DNA from: Arthrobacter sp. 24S4-2
GTDB taxonomy: Bacteria > Actinomycetota > Actinomycetes > Actinomycetales > Micrococcaceae
DNA length: 64,000 nt
Direction: 5' to 3'
NCBI RefSeq assembly: GCF_005280255.1
Contig: NZ_CP040018.1
Span: 4,712,001-4,776,000, forward strand
Both the position numbers and the translations under genes were made by a program. Below are positions 41,344-49,745 of this stretch, one piece after another. The notes under the pieces were generated by a model that saw only the letters and a list, made by a program, of their open reading frames with translations, made no database searches and had not been told where the DNA came from. Each line of letters starts with the position of its first letter. The stretch's first letter is position 1.

Positions 41344-43424
41344 GATGCTGCTCCGTTCAGGGTGAGTTCACGGTTCCCGGTGCGTCCTGCAGGCGTGCCG
41401 GCGGCGAGTGCAGCGGCCACGCGCTGGGCGGCGTCGTAGCCGCTCTTCACGGCGTTGGACGCGGTGGCCGGCGTCTGGTCGACGACGGTTCCGGCAAGGG
41501 TCACCGGGACTCCGGCCGAGAGGCTCAGCGCGGCGTCGCGGTCCCGGGCCGGCACCGAGCCGTCCAGCGGGGCGACAGAGCGGGAGACCAGCAGATCGCC
41601 GGGGGCGTCCAGCCACTCGCCGGAAGCGTCCGGTCCGGCGCCGCCGGCCGACCTGACCCGGACCCGGGCGCCGTCGTACTCCTCGATGGTGGCGCCGAGG
41701 CGGATCCGGACCCGAGGATTGGCCTGGAGCCGGGGCACGGCCAGGATCTTGGCGCGGCGGCCGGATTCGGGCGCGATGACCTCCTGCGGGCCCACCAGCA
41801 GCACGGCAGTACCAAGGTCCGCGAGGGTGTCCGCCACGGTCATGGCCACGGAATCGGCGCCCCAGATGGTCACCGCCCCGGGAATGTCCCCACCGTTCAG
41901 TACCTCAGGATGGGCAGCCAGCCACTCGCGGATGTCCAGGACGCTCGGGGACTCCGCGCCGGGGAACCTTGCGGCAGGGCGCGACCCGCCCGTGGCCAGG
42001 ACGACGGCGCCCGCGCCGGTTTCGCGGACCAGCGCACCGAGGCTGCCGGTGTCCACCTGCGTGCCCGGCCGGACCTCGATGCCGAGCCGGGCGTTCTCCT
42101 CCGCCGACCATTCAAGGAAGCGGTGGAAGTCCGGGGTTGACTTCATCCGCTCGGCCAGGGCGAACTGGCCGCCCGGGCGGGCGCCGCTGTCGAGCACGGT
42201 CACCTGCGCCCCGGCTTCAGCGAGTTCGCGGGCCGCGGTGAGGCCTGCGGGACCGGCGCCCACCACCACCACGCGGGAGCCTTCGCGTACGGCGGGCGTG
42301 GGGACCGGCACGCGGGAGCGGCCGACGGCCGGGTTGACGGTGCACGTGACCTGGCCGAGTCCCAGGTTGTCGATGCAGACATTGCAGGCGATGCACGGGC
42401 GGTAGCGCCCGCCGCGCAGCACGCCCCCCACGAAGGCGGGGTCGGCGTGGATGGCGCGGGCCAGGCTGACGAAGTCGCAGGTGCCCTCGCTGAGGACCTC
42501 TTCGATGATGGCCGGTGAGTTCAGCCGGCCGGCCATGCCCAGCGGAAGCCCGAACCGGCGGTAGGTCTTGGCGTAGTCAGCCAGGATGCCCGGCTTCCAT
42601 TCGCCGGACTGGACGATCCATTCGCCGGCTTCGTAGCTGCCGGCGGAGATGTCCAGGAAGTCGAGCCGGTCCAGGTGCGCCCTGCCGATGATCTCCAGCT
42701 GCTGCTCCGCCGTGATGCCGTCCGCTGGTCCTTCCACCACGGAGACGCGCATGCCGACGATGGCATCCGGGGCGGCCCGGCGGACTTCGTCGATCACCAG
42801 GTTCATGAACCGTTCCGGGGCGGCGAACTCGTCCGTGCGGTGGTTGGAGATGGGGGACATGAACTGGTGGATCAGGTAGCCGTGGGCGCCGTGGATGTTG
42901 ATGACGTCGAAGCCGGCTTCCACCGCCCGGCGGGCAGCCTGGCCGTACGCCGCCACGAGATTGAGGCACTCCGCGACGGTAAGCTCCCGCGGCACCTCGC
43001 CGCCGGCCGCCCCACATGGCACCGGCGACGGCGCCAGGTTCTTGAACCCGGACACCGCGGCCTGGGCGGTGCGGCCACCGTGGTTAAGTTCGACGGCGGC
43101 CAGCGCGCCTTCGGCGTGCAGCGCGTCGGTGAGTTTGCGCAGGCCCGGGATCACGGCATCGGTGTGCAGGCCCAGCTGGTGGGTGCGGCCTTTTCCGTCG
43201 GCGCGCACGTAGGTGGCCTCGGTGGTCACCATGCCCAGGCCTGCTTGGGCGCGCGTGACGAGGTAGTCGATGTACTGCCCGGTGATGTGCCCGTCGGTGG
43301 TGCCGTAGTTGCGTTCCATGGGGGCCGACGCCAGCCGGTTGCGGAGGGTCCGGGGGGTGCGACCGTTGCGCCCGAGGGTGAGCGGGCGGGCTGCGTAGCG
43401 TTCCTGAATGCTGTTCCCAGCCAT
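41340..43424 (-). CDS. NADH:flavin oxidoreductase, FadH/OYE-like with 4Fe-4S site
   Basis: A 694-residue multi-domain enzyme: N-terminal FMN TIM barrel (about 1-350), Cys cluster RPCIACNVCID plus a later Cys (VTCTVNP) for one 4Fe-4S, then FAD/NAD(P) domains (VVVVGAGPAGLTAARELAEA). The layout is that of 2,4-dienoyl-CoA reductase and of trimethylamine or NADH-dependent ene reductases. It likely reduces a C=C bond in an enone or dienoyl substrate. Its stop region overlaps the TIM-barrel gene by four bases, and it starts three bases after the Gfo/Idh gene, within the same operon. Confidence 0.87.
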   Translation of the reverse strand: MAGNSIQERYAARPLTLGRNGRTPRTLRNRLASAPMERNYGTTDGHITGQYIDYLVTRAQAGLGMVTTEATYVRADGKGRTHQLGLHTDAVIPGLRKLTDALHAEGALAAVELNHGGRTAQAAVSGFKNLAPSPVPCGAAGGEVPRELTVAECLNLVAAYGQAARRAVEAGFDVINIHGAHGYLIHQFMSPISNHRTDEFAAPERFMNLVIDEVRRAAPDAIVGMRVSVVEGPADGITAEQQLEIIGRAHLDRLDFLDISAGSYEAGEWIVQSGEWKPGILADYAKTYRRFGLPLGMAGRLNSPAIIEEVLSEGTCDFVSLARAIHADPAFVGGVLRGGRYRPCIACNVCIDNLGLGQVTCTVNPAVGRSRVPVPTPAVREGSRVVVVGAGPAGLTAARELAEAGAQVTVLDSGARPGGQFALAERMKSTPDFHRFLEWSAEENARLGIEVRPGTQVDTGSLGALVRETGAGAVVLATGGSRPAARFPGAESPSVLDIREWLAAHPEVLNGGDIPGAVTIWGADSVAMTVADTLADLGTAVLLVGPQEVIAPESGRRAKILAVPRLQANPRVRIRLGATIEEYDGARVRVRSAGGAGPDASGEWLDAPGDLLVSRSVAPLDGSVPARDRDAALSLSAGVPVTLAGTVVDQTPATASNAVKSGYDAAQRVAAALAAGTPAGRTGNRELTLNGAAS

Positions 43425-43427
43425 GCC

Positions 43428-44552
43428 CTAGCCTGCGACTTTCGCGGCGGCCCCGGCAGGGACCTGAACGGCGGCGAAACGGACAGGAAGACCGGTACGG
43501 GAGGATTCGTAGACCGCCAGAAGGATCCTAAGCGACTTCAGGGCATCCCTACCGGTGATGGCCGGTTCCGCGCCGGTTTCCAGGGCCCGCACAAAGTCCC
43601 GTACCTGGCTGGTGTGGTGTGGAATCAGCTGGCTGTTGATCGTCGAGAGATCAACATTGGGCTCCACGCCTTCGGGGTGAACGGGGTCCACGACGATCTC
43701 TTCGCCGACCGCCCACAGGTCAAGCCGCCCGTCACTGCCTTCAGGGAACTCCGTCAGTGATGCCGAGGCGCCGGTTTCACCCGTGACCCGAAGCTGGATT
43801 CCCAGGTTGGGTGAGACTGCCGTCGATGCTTCCAGGGTTGCCATCGCTCCCGACGTGAAGGTGATGACCGCCGTGGCCGAATCTTCCACCTCGATGTAGT
43901 CTCCGTGCCGGTAGGTACTGACCTTCCCGTACACCTCGGCAACATCGCCGAGATACCACTGCAGCAGATCGATCTGGTGGATGGCCTGCGTCATCAGCAC
44001 GCCGCCGCCGTCGTTCTCCCAGGTGCCCCGCCATGCGTCACGGGAATAGTACTCCGGGGCGCGGTGCAGCATCACGGAACACTGGGCCATGATCACCTGG
44101 CCCAGCGTTCCGTCGTCGATGGCGGAACGGATCCGCTGGGCCGCGGGCCAGAAACGCCGCTGGAAGAGCACCCCCAACCGGACCCCGGCCTCCTCGCAGG
44201 CAACGACCATTCGCTCCGCCGCGTCCAGCTTGGTGGCTACCGGCTTTTCGCACAGAGCGTGGACTCCGGCGGCGGCGGCCTGCAGCACCACCTCCTCGTG
44301 CGTGCGGTGCGGAGTGCACACGGAGATGATGTCCAGGCCGAGGTCCAGGAGCCCCGCCACGGTGTTCACCGCGTTCGGGACATCCCAGGACTCGGCGGTG
44401 GCACGGGCCCGGTCCAGGTCGATGTCGCAGACTCCGACGATCCGGACGTTGTCCAGGGTGCCAAAGGCCTCGAGATGGTTGCGGGAGATGGCGCCGCAGC
44501 CGACGATGCCGACGCGGAAGATGCGGGTGCTGGCGGATGCTGATGGAGTCAC
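43428..44552 (-). CDS. Gfo/Idh/MocA family dehydrogenase
   Basis: A 374-residue NAD(P)-dependent oxidoreductase with Rossmann GIVGCGAISRNHLEAF near residue 15 and EKPVATKLDAAERM as catalytic Lys motif; the second domain contains GGGVLMTQAIHQIDLLQW with the conserved His. It would oxidise a cyclic polyol or sugar. It lies between the MHS transporter (68 bases upstream) and the OYE-like gene (3 bases downstream). It is only distantly like the ThuB-type enzyme at 22991. Confidence 0.86.
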   Translation of the reverse strand: MTPSASASTRIFRVGIVGCGAISRNHLEAFGTLDNVRIVGVCDIDLDRARATAESWDVPNAVNTVAGLLDLGLDIISVCTPHRTHEEVVLQAAAAGVHALCEKPVATKLDAAERMVVACEEAGVRLGVLFQRRFWPAAQRIRSAIDDGTLGQVIMAQCSVMLHRAPEYYSRDAWRGTWENDGGGVLMTQAIHQIDLLQWYLGDVAEVYGKVSTYRHGDYIEVEDSATAVITFTSGAMATLEASTAVSPNLGIQLRVTGETGASASLTEFPEGSDGRLDLWAVGEEIVVDPVHPEGVEPNVDLSTINSQLIPHHTSQVRDFVRALETGAEPAITGRDALKSLRILLAVYESSRTGLPVRFAAVQVPAGAAAKVAG

Positions 44553-44620
44553 TGGAGGATCAACTTTCTGGTGCGTGGGTGGGCGGGCGGGGACGGCGGC
44601 GCTGATGGCGCCGTCGGGCG

Positions 44621-45994
44621 CTAGGCGGAAACGCGGCGCTTCCCGGGCAGGCCGAGCTCTTCGAGCGGGGTCTTGTGGGTTTCCTGCGCCGTCGCTATGG
44701 CGATGGCGGAGACCGTAAGGCAGACCACGGTGAAGCTGGCCACCGGAATCCAGCCGCCGGGGCCGGGCTGTGCCAGCATCGTGGCGATGACTGGGGCGAA
44801 CCCGGTGAGGATCAGGCCCACCTGGCTGCCGATGGCCATCCCCGAGTAGCGGACCGCGGCGGGGAACATCTCGGGGAAGAAGACCGTCCAGACGCCGTTC
44901 CAGCAGGAGTAGAACACGGACATGTTGAGGAACCCGAAGACGAAGATCAACGGCACGTTGTGCTCACTGATTGCCCAGAAGTAGCCGAACGACGTGGCAG
45001 CGCAGCCGAGGGCACCCACCAGGAGCACCTTCTTGCGGCCGAACCTGTCAGAAATGATGCCCGCAAGCGGGATGGTGAACATGGACAGCCCGATGGTGAC
45101 GGCGTTGACCGTAAGCATCAAGGTCCGGTCCAGCCCGATGGAACTTCCTGTGGCGTAGGCCAGGGCATAGACGGTGAACGTTGTCTGCATGACGGAGAAC
45201 AGCATGACGAGGGCGACCCGCAGCACGTCGCGCCACTGGGTTTTCAGTACCTCGGCCGCCGGGATGCCCTTGGGCTTTGTCGATTCCACGGCCCCTTCGA
45301 AGACCGGCGGCTCCTCCAGCCGGGTGCGGATCCAGTAGGCGACGCCAAGGACCACGACGGACAGCCAGAAGGGGACGCGCCAGCCCCAGCTGAGCAGCTG
45401 ATCTTCAGGCAGGGCGGCCAACGGGATAAAGACCACGGTTGAGAGCACCATGCCGGAGGCGTAGCCGGTCATCACAAAGCTGGTGAAGAAGCCGCGGCGC
45501 CCTTCCGGGGAGTGCTCCATGGTGAGGGTGGACGCACCGGCGGCCTCGGCGCCGGCGGAGAAGCCCTGCGCCAACCGGCCCACCAGCAGCAACGCGGTAG
45601 CCCAGTAGCCGACCTGCCCGTACGTGGGCAGGAAGCCGATGCCGATCGAGGCGACGCCCATGATCACCAGCGTGATCATCAGGGCCTGTTTGCGGCCGAT
45701 CTTGTCTCCGAAGTGGCTCATCACGATGCCGCCAAGAGGCCGGGCGAGATAGCCGACGCCGAACGTTGCCATGGCGCCGAGCAGCGCCACTACGGGATCG
45801 CCGCCGGGGAAGAAGATCTTGGGGAAGACGAGGGCTGCGGCCGTTCCGTAGATGAAGAAGTCGTAATACTCGAGGGTGGATCCCAGGAAGGAGGCCAGGG
45901 CTGCCTTCTTGGGCATTTTGGCGGGAAGGGTTTCCGCCCCGTCCAGGACGGCGGCCTGGGCAGCTGGCGTAGGGGGCTGCATTACGTGTCCCAT
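44621..45994 (-). CDS. MHS-family MFS transporter
   Basis: A 457-residue, 12-helix major facilitator of the metabolite:H+ symporter type (shikimate, alpha-ketoglutarate, proline/betaine transporters). LEYYDFFIYGTAAALVF and the loop-2 signature HFGDKIGRKQAL are present, as is GRRGFF after helix 5. ATG 45994 is chosen because GAGGAG precedes it; an earlier ATG is in frame at 46009. It would import the organic acid or cyclic substrate used by the downstream redox enzymes. The homologue at 62977 is of the same subfamily. Confidence 0.87.
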   Translation of the reverse strand: MGHVMQPPTPAAQAAVLDGAETLPAKMPKKAALASFLGSTLEYYDFFIYGTAAALVFPKIFFPGGDPVVALLGAMATFGVGYLARPLGGIVMSHFGDKIGRKQALMITLVIMGVASIGIGFLPTYGQVGYWATALLLVGRLAQGFSAGAEAAGASTLTMEHSPEGRRGFFTSFVMTGYASGMVLSTVVFIPLAALPEDQLLSWGWRVPFWLSVVVLGVAYWIRTRLEEPPVFEGAVESTKPKGIPAAEVLKTQWRDVLRVALVMLFSVMQTTFTVYALAYATGSSIGLDRTLMLTVNAVTIGLSMFTIPLAGIISDRFGRKKVLLVGALGCAATSFGYFWAISEHNVPLIFVFGFLNMSVFYSCWNGVWTVFFPEMFPAAVRYSGMAIGSQVGLILTGFAPVIATMLAQPGPGGWIPVASFTVVCLTVSAIAIATAQETHKTPLEELGLPGKRRVSA

Positions 45995-46152
45995 AGTGTG
46001 TCTCCTCATTGAGTGTCACGGGGTTGAATGGTGGTGGCCGGCGCCATCTTGGAGTGGCGTTCCGGTGGAAGTTTCGAAGCCGCGGCTCTGAAGAAGAACT
46101 GTATGAGCGGCGTCACGAACTCCGGTCCGGAATCCCATTCAACGGGACGGAA

Positions 46153-46983
46153 CTAGTTCGCCGCGTCCCTGGTCTCAGTCTCCTGGCGGCCGGACTCCAG
46201 CCACGGCCGGGTGCCGTAGGGGCGCCGTTCCGCGCCCATGGTGCGGGACAGGCCACGGCCGGCCGCTACCAGGACGGGAAGGATGACGTGGGGGTTCTCA
46301 TGTGCGGTGGGGAGCACGACGGCGATGGCACCAATCACACGGTTGCCCTCACCGAAGACGGGCACCGCGTAGGCGGTGTTCTCCGGTACCAGGACCCCGG
46401 CCATCCGGACATAGCCCCGCTCCCTGATCAGTGCCAGGTGCGCCCGGACCTTCACTGGGTCCGTTTCCGTATTTGGCGTGGTCTTCTCCAGCGGGCCGGC
46501 GAGGAAGCGCTCCTGCACGTGGCGGGGCATGTGCGCCAGCATGGCCATGCCGGACGTGGTGTTGTGGATGTCCAGCCTGCCCGCCACCGCTGCCAGGTTG
46601 GTTGCCGTGCCGTGCTGGTCCAGCTGTTCCAGGTACAACACGCTCCGGGATTCGACGTCCGGAATGGACAGGGATACCTGTTCCCGGACGGCGGCGTGGA
46701 CGCCTTCCAGGAAGGGAAGGCCCCTGCGCCGGAACTCCTCGAGCGGGTTGCTGCGGGAGGCGAGCTCCCACATCTTCATGCCCACGCCGTAATCCCCGGC
46801 CTCGCCGCGGTTCAGGAGCCCGTTGTCCACGAGATCGTTGGCCAGCCGGTGGGCCGTGCCGCTGGACATCCCGGTAATGCGCACCAGGTCGCGGAGCGTC
46901 AGCCGCGGATGGCCCTTGGAGAAGGCGTCCAGGATCTTCACGACGCGCTGGATGACGGACTCCCCCGATGCGGAGTTCGCCAT
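46153..46983 (-). CDS. IclR family transcriptional regulator
   Basis: A 276-residue regulator with an N-terminal winged HTH (residues 8-65: SVIQRVVKILDAFSKGHPRL, then LVRITGMSSGTAHRLANDL) and a C-terminal IclR effector domain. GGGAGG precedes ATG 46983; an open frame continues far upstream but is non-coding. It is the first gene of the leftward row (iclR, MHS transporter, redox enzymes), 158 bases ahead of the transporter, and likely controls it. It is divergent from the lysR gene. Confidence 0.87.
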   Translation of the reverse strand: MANSASGESVIQRVVKILDAFSKGHPRLTLRDLVRITGMSSGTAHRLANDLVDNGLLNRGEAGDYGVGMKMWELASRSNPLEEFRRRGLPFLEGVHAAVREQVSLSIPDVESRSVLYLEQLDQHGTATNLAAVAGRLDIHNTTSGMAMLAHMPRHVQERFLAGPLEKTTPNTETDPVKVRAHLALIRERGYVRMAGVLVPENTAYAVPVFGEGNRVIGAIAVVLPTAHENPHVILPVLVAAGRGLSRTMGAERRPYGTRPWLESGRQETETRDAAN

Positions 46984-47235
46984 GGTTCCTCCCGGGTTGC
47001 CGTCTGCGTTGGTACCGCCCGCGGTATTGCAGCCTGCGTTCGTACCGCCCGGGGTCGCCCGCACTTCGGGACCCGGGACTGTCTTGCCAATATAGCCCGG
47101 TGCCCGCAGGACAACGCGCGAACTGGAACGCGATCTGGAAGTAGCCTTGGGGTGACAACACCGGCGTCCGGTTGCCACCGCGGTGCAGGCAACCAAGGGC
47201 GCAGGTAGCCAGGGGAATTCAGCGGGAGGAACGGC

Positions 47236-48132
47236 GTGGAGCTGCGGCAGATCGAGGCCTTCCTGGCAGTGGCCGAAGAATTGCACTTTGGCCGCGCCGC
47301 CCACCGGCTCCGCATGGCGCAGTCGCCGCTGAGCCAGACCATCAAGAAGCTGGAGAAGAGCCTCGGCACAGCACTTTTCGAACGCAACACCAGGGCCGTC
47401 TCGCTGACTACCGCCGGATATGCCTTCCTTCCGCATGCACGGAAGATCCTTGAGGAGTTCGACCTGGCACGGCGGGCTGCCACGGCAGACAGCGGGGAGG
47501 TATACGGCCGTCTCAGCATCGGCTTCTCCGGAGCTCTGAACCACAAGACGCTTCCGCCACTGACCAGGGCATTGCGCAACCGCTACCCCCGCCTGGAGCT
47601 GACTCTCACCGGCGGATTGCTCACCCAGGATGCCCTCGACCAGCTGGGAAACGGCTCCCTGGACCTGTCCTTCATCGGGCTTCCGGTGGATGCACCCTCC
47701 CTGGCCACCCGGAGCATCGCGGTGGAGCCACTGGGCGCCGTATTGCCTGAGGACCATCCCCTTGCGGGCCGGGCCTCCATCAGCCTGGCCGAACTGGCAG
47801 TGGACGGATTCATCACCATGCCGGCCGCCCAGGGCTCCACCCTGCGGGAGGCCATCTTCTCGGCTTGCACGGCCGCCGGCTTCCGGCCCCGCGTGGTCCA
47901 GGAAGTCTCCGACCCCTACACCGCCCTGTCCCTCGTAGCCGGCGGCGTGGGGGTCAGCCTGATGCCCGACTCGGTCGCCGGCATCATGCCGGGCGGCACG
48001 GTGTTCCGTCCGCTCTCCGGCGCGGTACCGCTGCTGGATTCGGGCATCGCATGGAATCCCGCCCTCATCTCGCCAGCCTTGAAGCTGGCCCTGGAGCTCG
48101 CCGACACCGTGCTCCCCACGCCGGCGCGCTGA
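47236..48132 (+). CDS. LysR family transcriptional regulator
   Basis: A 298-residue LTTR: winged HTH at residues 1-60 (MELRQIEAFLAVAEELHFGRA, then QSPLSQTIKKLEKSLGTALFER) and an effector domain of the periplasmic-binding type. GGGAGGAAC precedes GTG 47236. It lies directly upstream, in the same direction, of a three-gene redox operon whose promoter region contains a palindrome, and is divergent from iclR. It probably activates that operon in response to a pathway intermediate. Confidence 0.88.
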   Translation: MELRQIEAFLAVAEELHFGRAAHRLRMAQSPLSQTIKKLEKSLGTALFERNTRAVSLTTAGYAFLPHARKILEEFDLARRAATADSGEVYGRLSIGFSGALNHKTLPPLTRALRNRYPRLELTLTGGLLTQDALDQLGNGSLDLSFIGLPVDAPSLATRSIAVEPLGAVLPEDHPLAGRASISLAELAVDGFITMPAAQGSTLREAIFSACTAAGFRPRVVQEVSDPYTALSLVAGGVGVSLMPDSVAGIMPGGTVFRPLSGAVPLLDSGIAWNPALISPALKLALELADTVLPTPAR

Positions 48133-48146
48133 CGCCGCTCCGAGGA

Positions 48147-48173
48147 TGACTATGTGCCTTTCGCACATAGTCA
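48147..48173 (+). promoter_or_regulatory. palindromic regulator site (LysR operator candidate)
   Basis: TGACTATGTGC and GCACATAGTCA flank CTTTC: a perfect 11-bp inverted repeat right after lysR. There is no T-run after it, which argues against a terminator; TTGACC follows at 48174, a possible -35 of the YciI operon. Confidence 0.6.
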
Positions 48174-48263
48174 TTGACCAAGTAAGTATTGGACTTGTCT
48201 CAATTCCGACTCCACCATTGAGTGACATCAAGGCGTGACCGGCCCGGAAAGAGGGCCGCTGCA

Positions 48264-48295
48264 TCACCGCTCAATAAAGTCACCGCTCAATGAAG
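48264..48295. repeat. 16-bp tandem repeat, two copies
   Basis: TCACCGCTCAATAAAG and TCACCGCTCAATGAAG are adjacent, one base different, immediately before the ribosome site of the YciI-like gene. The second copy contributes GAAG to that site. Confidence 0.9.
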
Positions 48296-48308
48296 AGGAA
48301 ACCGCCCC

Positions 48309-48629
48309 ATGGCAACTTTCGCCGTCACCTACGCTTACGCCGACGCCACCGCCGCCAGCCGCGATGAGCACCGTCCGCGCCACGTTGAGTTCCTGAAAGC
48401 ACAGTTCGACGGCGGCCGGCTGGTCAGGAGCGGCCCGTTCGGTCCTGAAGAAGCTCCGGGCGCCCTGCTGATCATCAAGGGCGACTCCAAGGCCGACGTC
48501 GAGGCCCTGATGAACCAGGACCCGTTCTTCATCAACAACCTCATCGAAGCGCGGAACATCCGGCAATGGAACATCGTCTTTGGCGCCGACCCAGTCGGCG
48601 CTGACGCGGCCAACGCCGTCCGGAACTAG
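48309..48629 (+). CDS. YciI-like protein
   Basis: A 106-residue protein with the YciI alpha/beta fold: RPRHVEFLKAQFDGGRLVRSGPF holds the conserved His and Asp region and GALLIIKGDSKADVEALMNQDPF the second half. YciI-like proteins occur in catabolic operons as isomerase- or lactonase-like enzymes, mostly uncharacterised. AGAGGAAAC precedes ATG 48309. First gene of a three-gene operon under the LysR-type regulator. Confidence 0.85.
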   Translation: MATFAVTYAYADATAASRDEHRPRHVEFLKAQFDGGRLVRSGPFGPEEAPGALLIIKGDSKADVEALMNQDPFFINNLIEARNIRQWNIVFGADPVGADAANAVRN

Positions 48630-48641
48630 GGCGGCCGCACC

Positions 48642-49745
48642 ATGCTGACTGCACGGACCGTCGCCAAGGAAACCATCCGCTACGAGGAAATGGCCGAACC
48701 AACCCTGGACGCGGGCCGGGCCTTGGTCCGCGTGCACAACGTCACCCTCTGCGGCACCGATCTGCACATCTGGGAGGACGACTACCCCACCGGGCTCCCG
48801 ATCGTCCAGGGCCACGAGTTCTCCGGCGTGGTCGAAGCCATCGGCACCAACGCCGCCGGCATCCGCGTCGGGGACCGGGTTGCCGTCAGTCCCATGACTT
48901 ACTGCGGCCACTGCCAGCCGTGCCGCTCGGGCCGGTTCAACGTCTGCCGGAACATCGGCTGCATTGGCTGCTACTCCGACGGCGCCCTGGTGGAACTGCT
49001 CAGTGTCCCGGTGGACAAACTGTGCCCGGTTCCCGACGGTCTGGCGCTGGAGCTCGCCGCTATGGCCGAACCGGCGTCCATCGCCATGCAGGCCGTCAAC
49101 CGGGGCCGCCCTGCGGCAGGTGAAACCGCCCTGGTCCTGGGCAGCGGCCCTATCGGACTGCTCGCGACGCTCTACCTGACCGGCCTGGGCGTGAACGTGG
49201 TCTGCGCCGACACCGAAGCAGACCGGCTCGAACTGGCAGCCGCCTTCGGCGCAGTGGACACGCTGCTGGTTGAACCCGCGGCCGGTTTCCCGGATGCCGA
49301 GCAGGCAGCGCGGCTGGATCAGCTCACCGACGGCTACGGCCCCGGCCTGGTGCTCGAGGCCACCGGTGCACCATCCTCGCTGGAGAATGCCATCCGACTC
49401 GTGGCCAGCGCCGGCCGCATCGTCCTGGTGGGCATCTCGGCGCGTTCGGCCACCGTGTCCATGAAGGACATTCCCTTCAAGGAACTGGACCTGATGGGCA
49501 GCCGCAACAGCCTGAACCTCATCCCGGACGGGCTGGCCCTCCTGGCCCGTCATCCGGACGCGGCCCGCGCCCTCCTGACCCACCGCTTCGCCTTCGAGGA
49601 GCTGCAGCAGGCCTACGAGCTGATGCGCAACCGCTCGGAGAAGGTGGGCAAGATCCTGATCGAGATGCCGGCCGCCCGCCCGCCCGGCTCGGTGGATGCC
49701 TCAGCAGGCGCGGCAGGTACAGCACTGGCGGGGGCGTCGGCATGA
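48642..49745 (+). CDS. zinc-dependent medium-chain alcohol dehydrogenase
   Basis: A 367-residue MDR enzyme. Catalytic zinc ligands lie in TLCGTDLH and GHEFSG, structural zinc Cys residues in CGHCQPCRSGRFNVC, and the NAD-binding GSGPIG near residue 168. It resembles sorbitol/threonine dehydrogenases and would oxidise a secondary alcohol. It starts 12 bases after the YciI gene, and its end overlaps the flavoprotein start by four bases. A 25-residue Ala/Gly tail follows the normal C-terminus. Confidence 0.87.
   Translation: MLTARTVAKETIRYEEMAEPTLDAGRALVRVHNVTLCGTDLHIWEDDYPTGLPIVQGHEFSGVVEAIGTNAAGIRVGDRVAVSPMTYCGHCQPCRSGRFNVCRNIGCIGCYSDGALVELLSVPVDKLCPVPDGLALELAAMAEPASIAMQAVNRGRPAAGETALVLGSGPIGLLATLYLTGLGVNVVCADTEADRLELAAAFGAVDTLLVEPAAGFPDAEQAARLDQLTDGYGPGLVLEATGAPSSLENAIRLVASAGRIVLVGISARSATVSMKDIPFKELDLMGSRNSLNLIPDGLALLARHPDAARALLTHRFAFEELQQAYELMRNRSEKVGKILIEMPAARPPGSVDASAGAAGTALAGASA

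Noticed and set aside
46121..46131. TCCGG-T-CCGGA palindrome between iclR and the MHS transporter gene as an IclR operator
   Set aside because: Too short in such GC-rich DNA to separate from chance, and no promoter can be fixed beside it.
46984..47100. Imperfect repeat of about 30 bp (GTACCGCCCG units) between iclR and lysR
   Set aside because: Similarity is partial and can arise from GC-rich composition; not counted among the clear tandem duplications.
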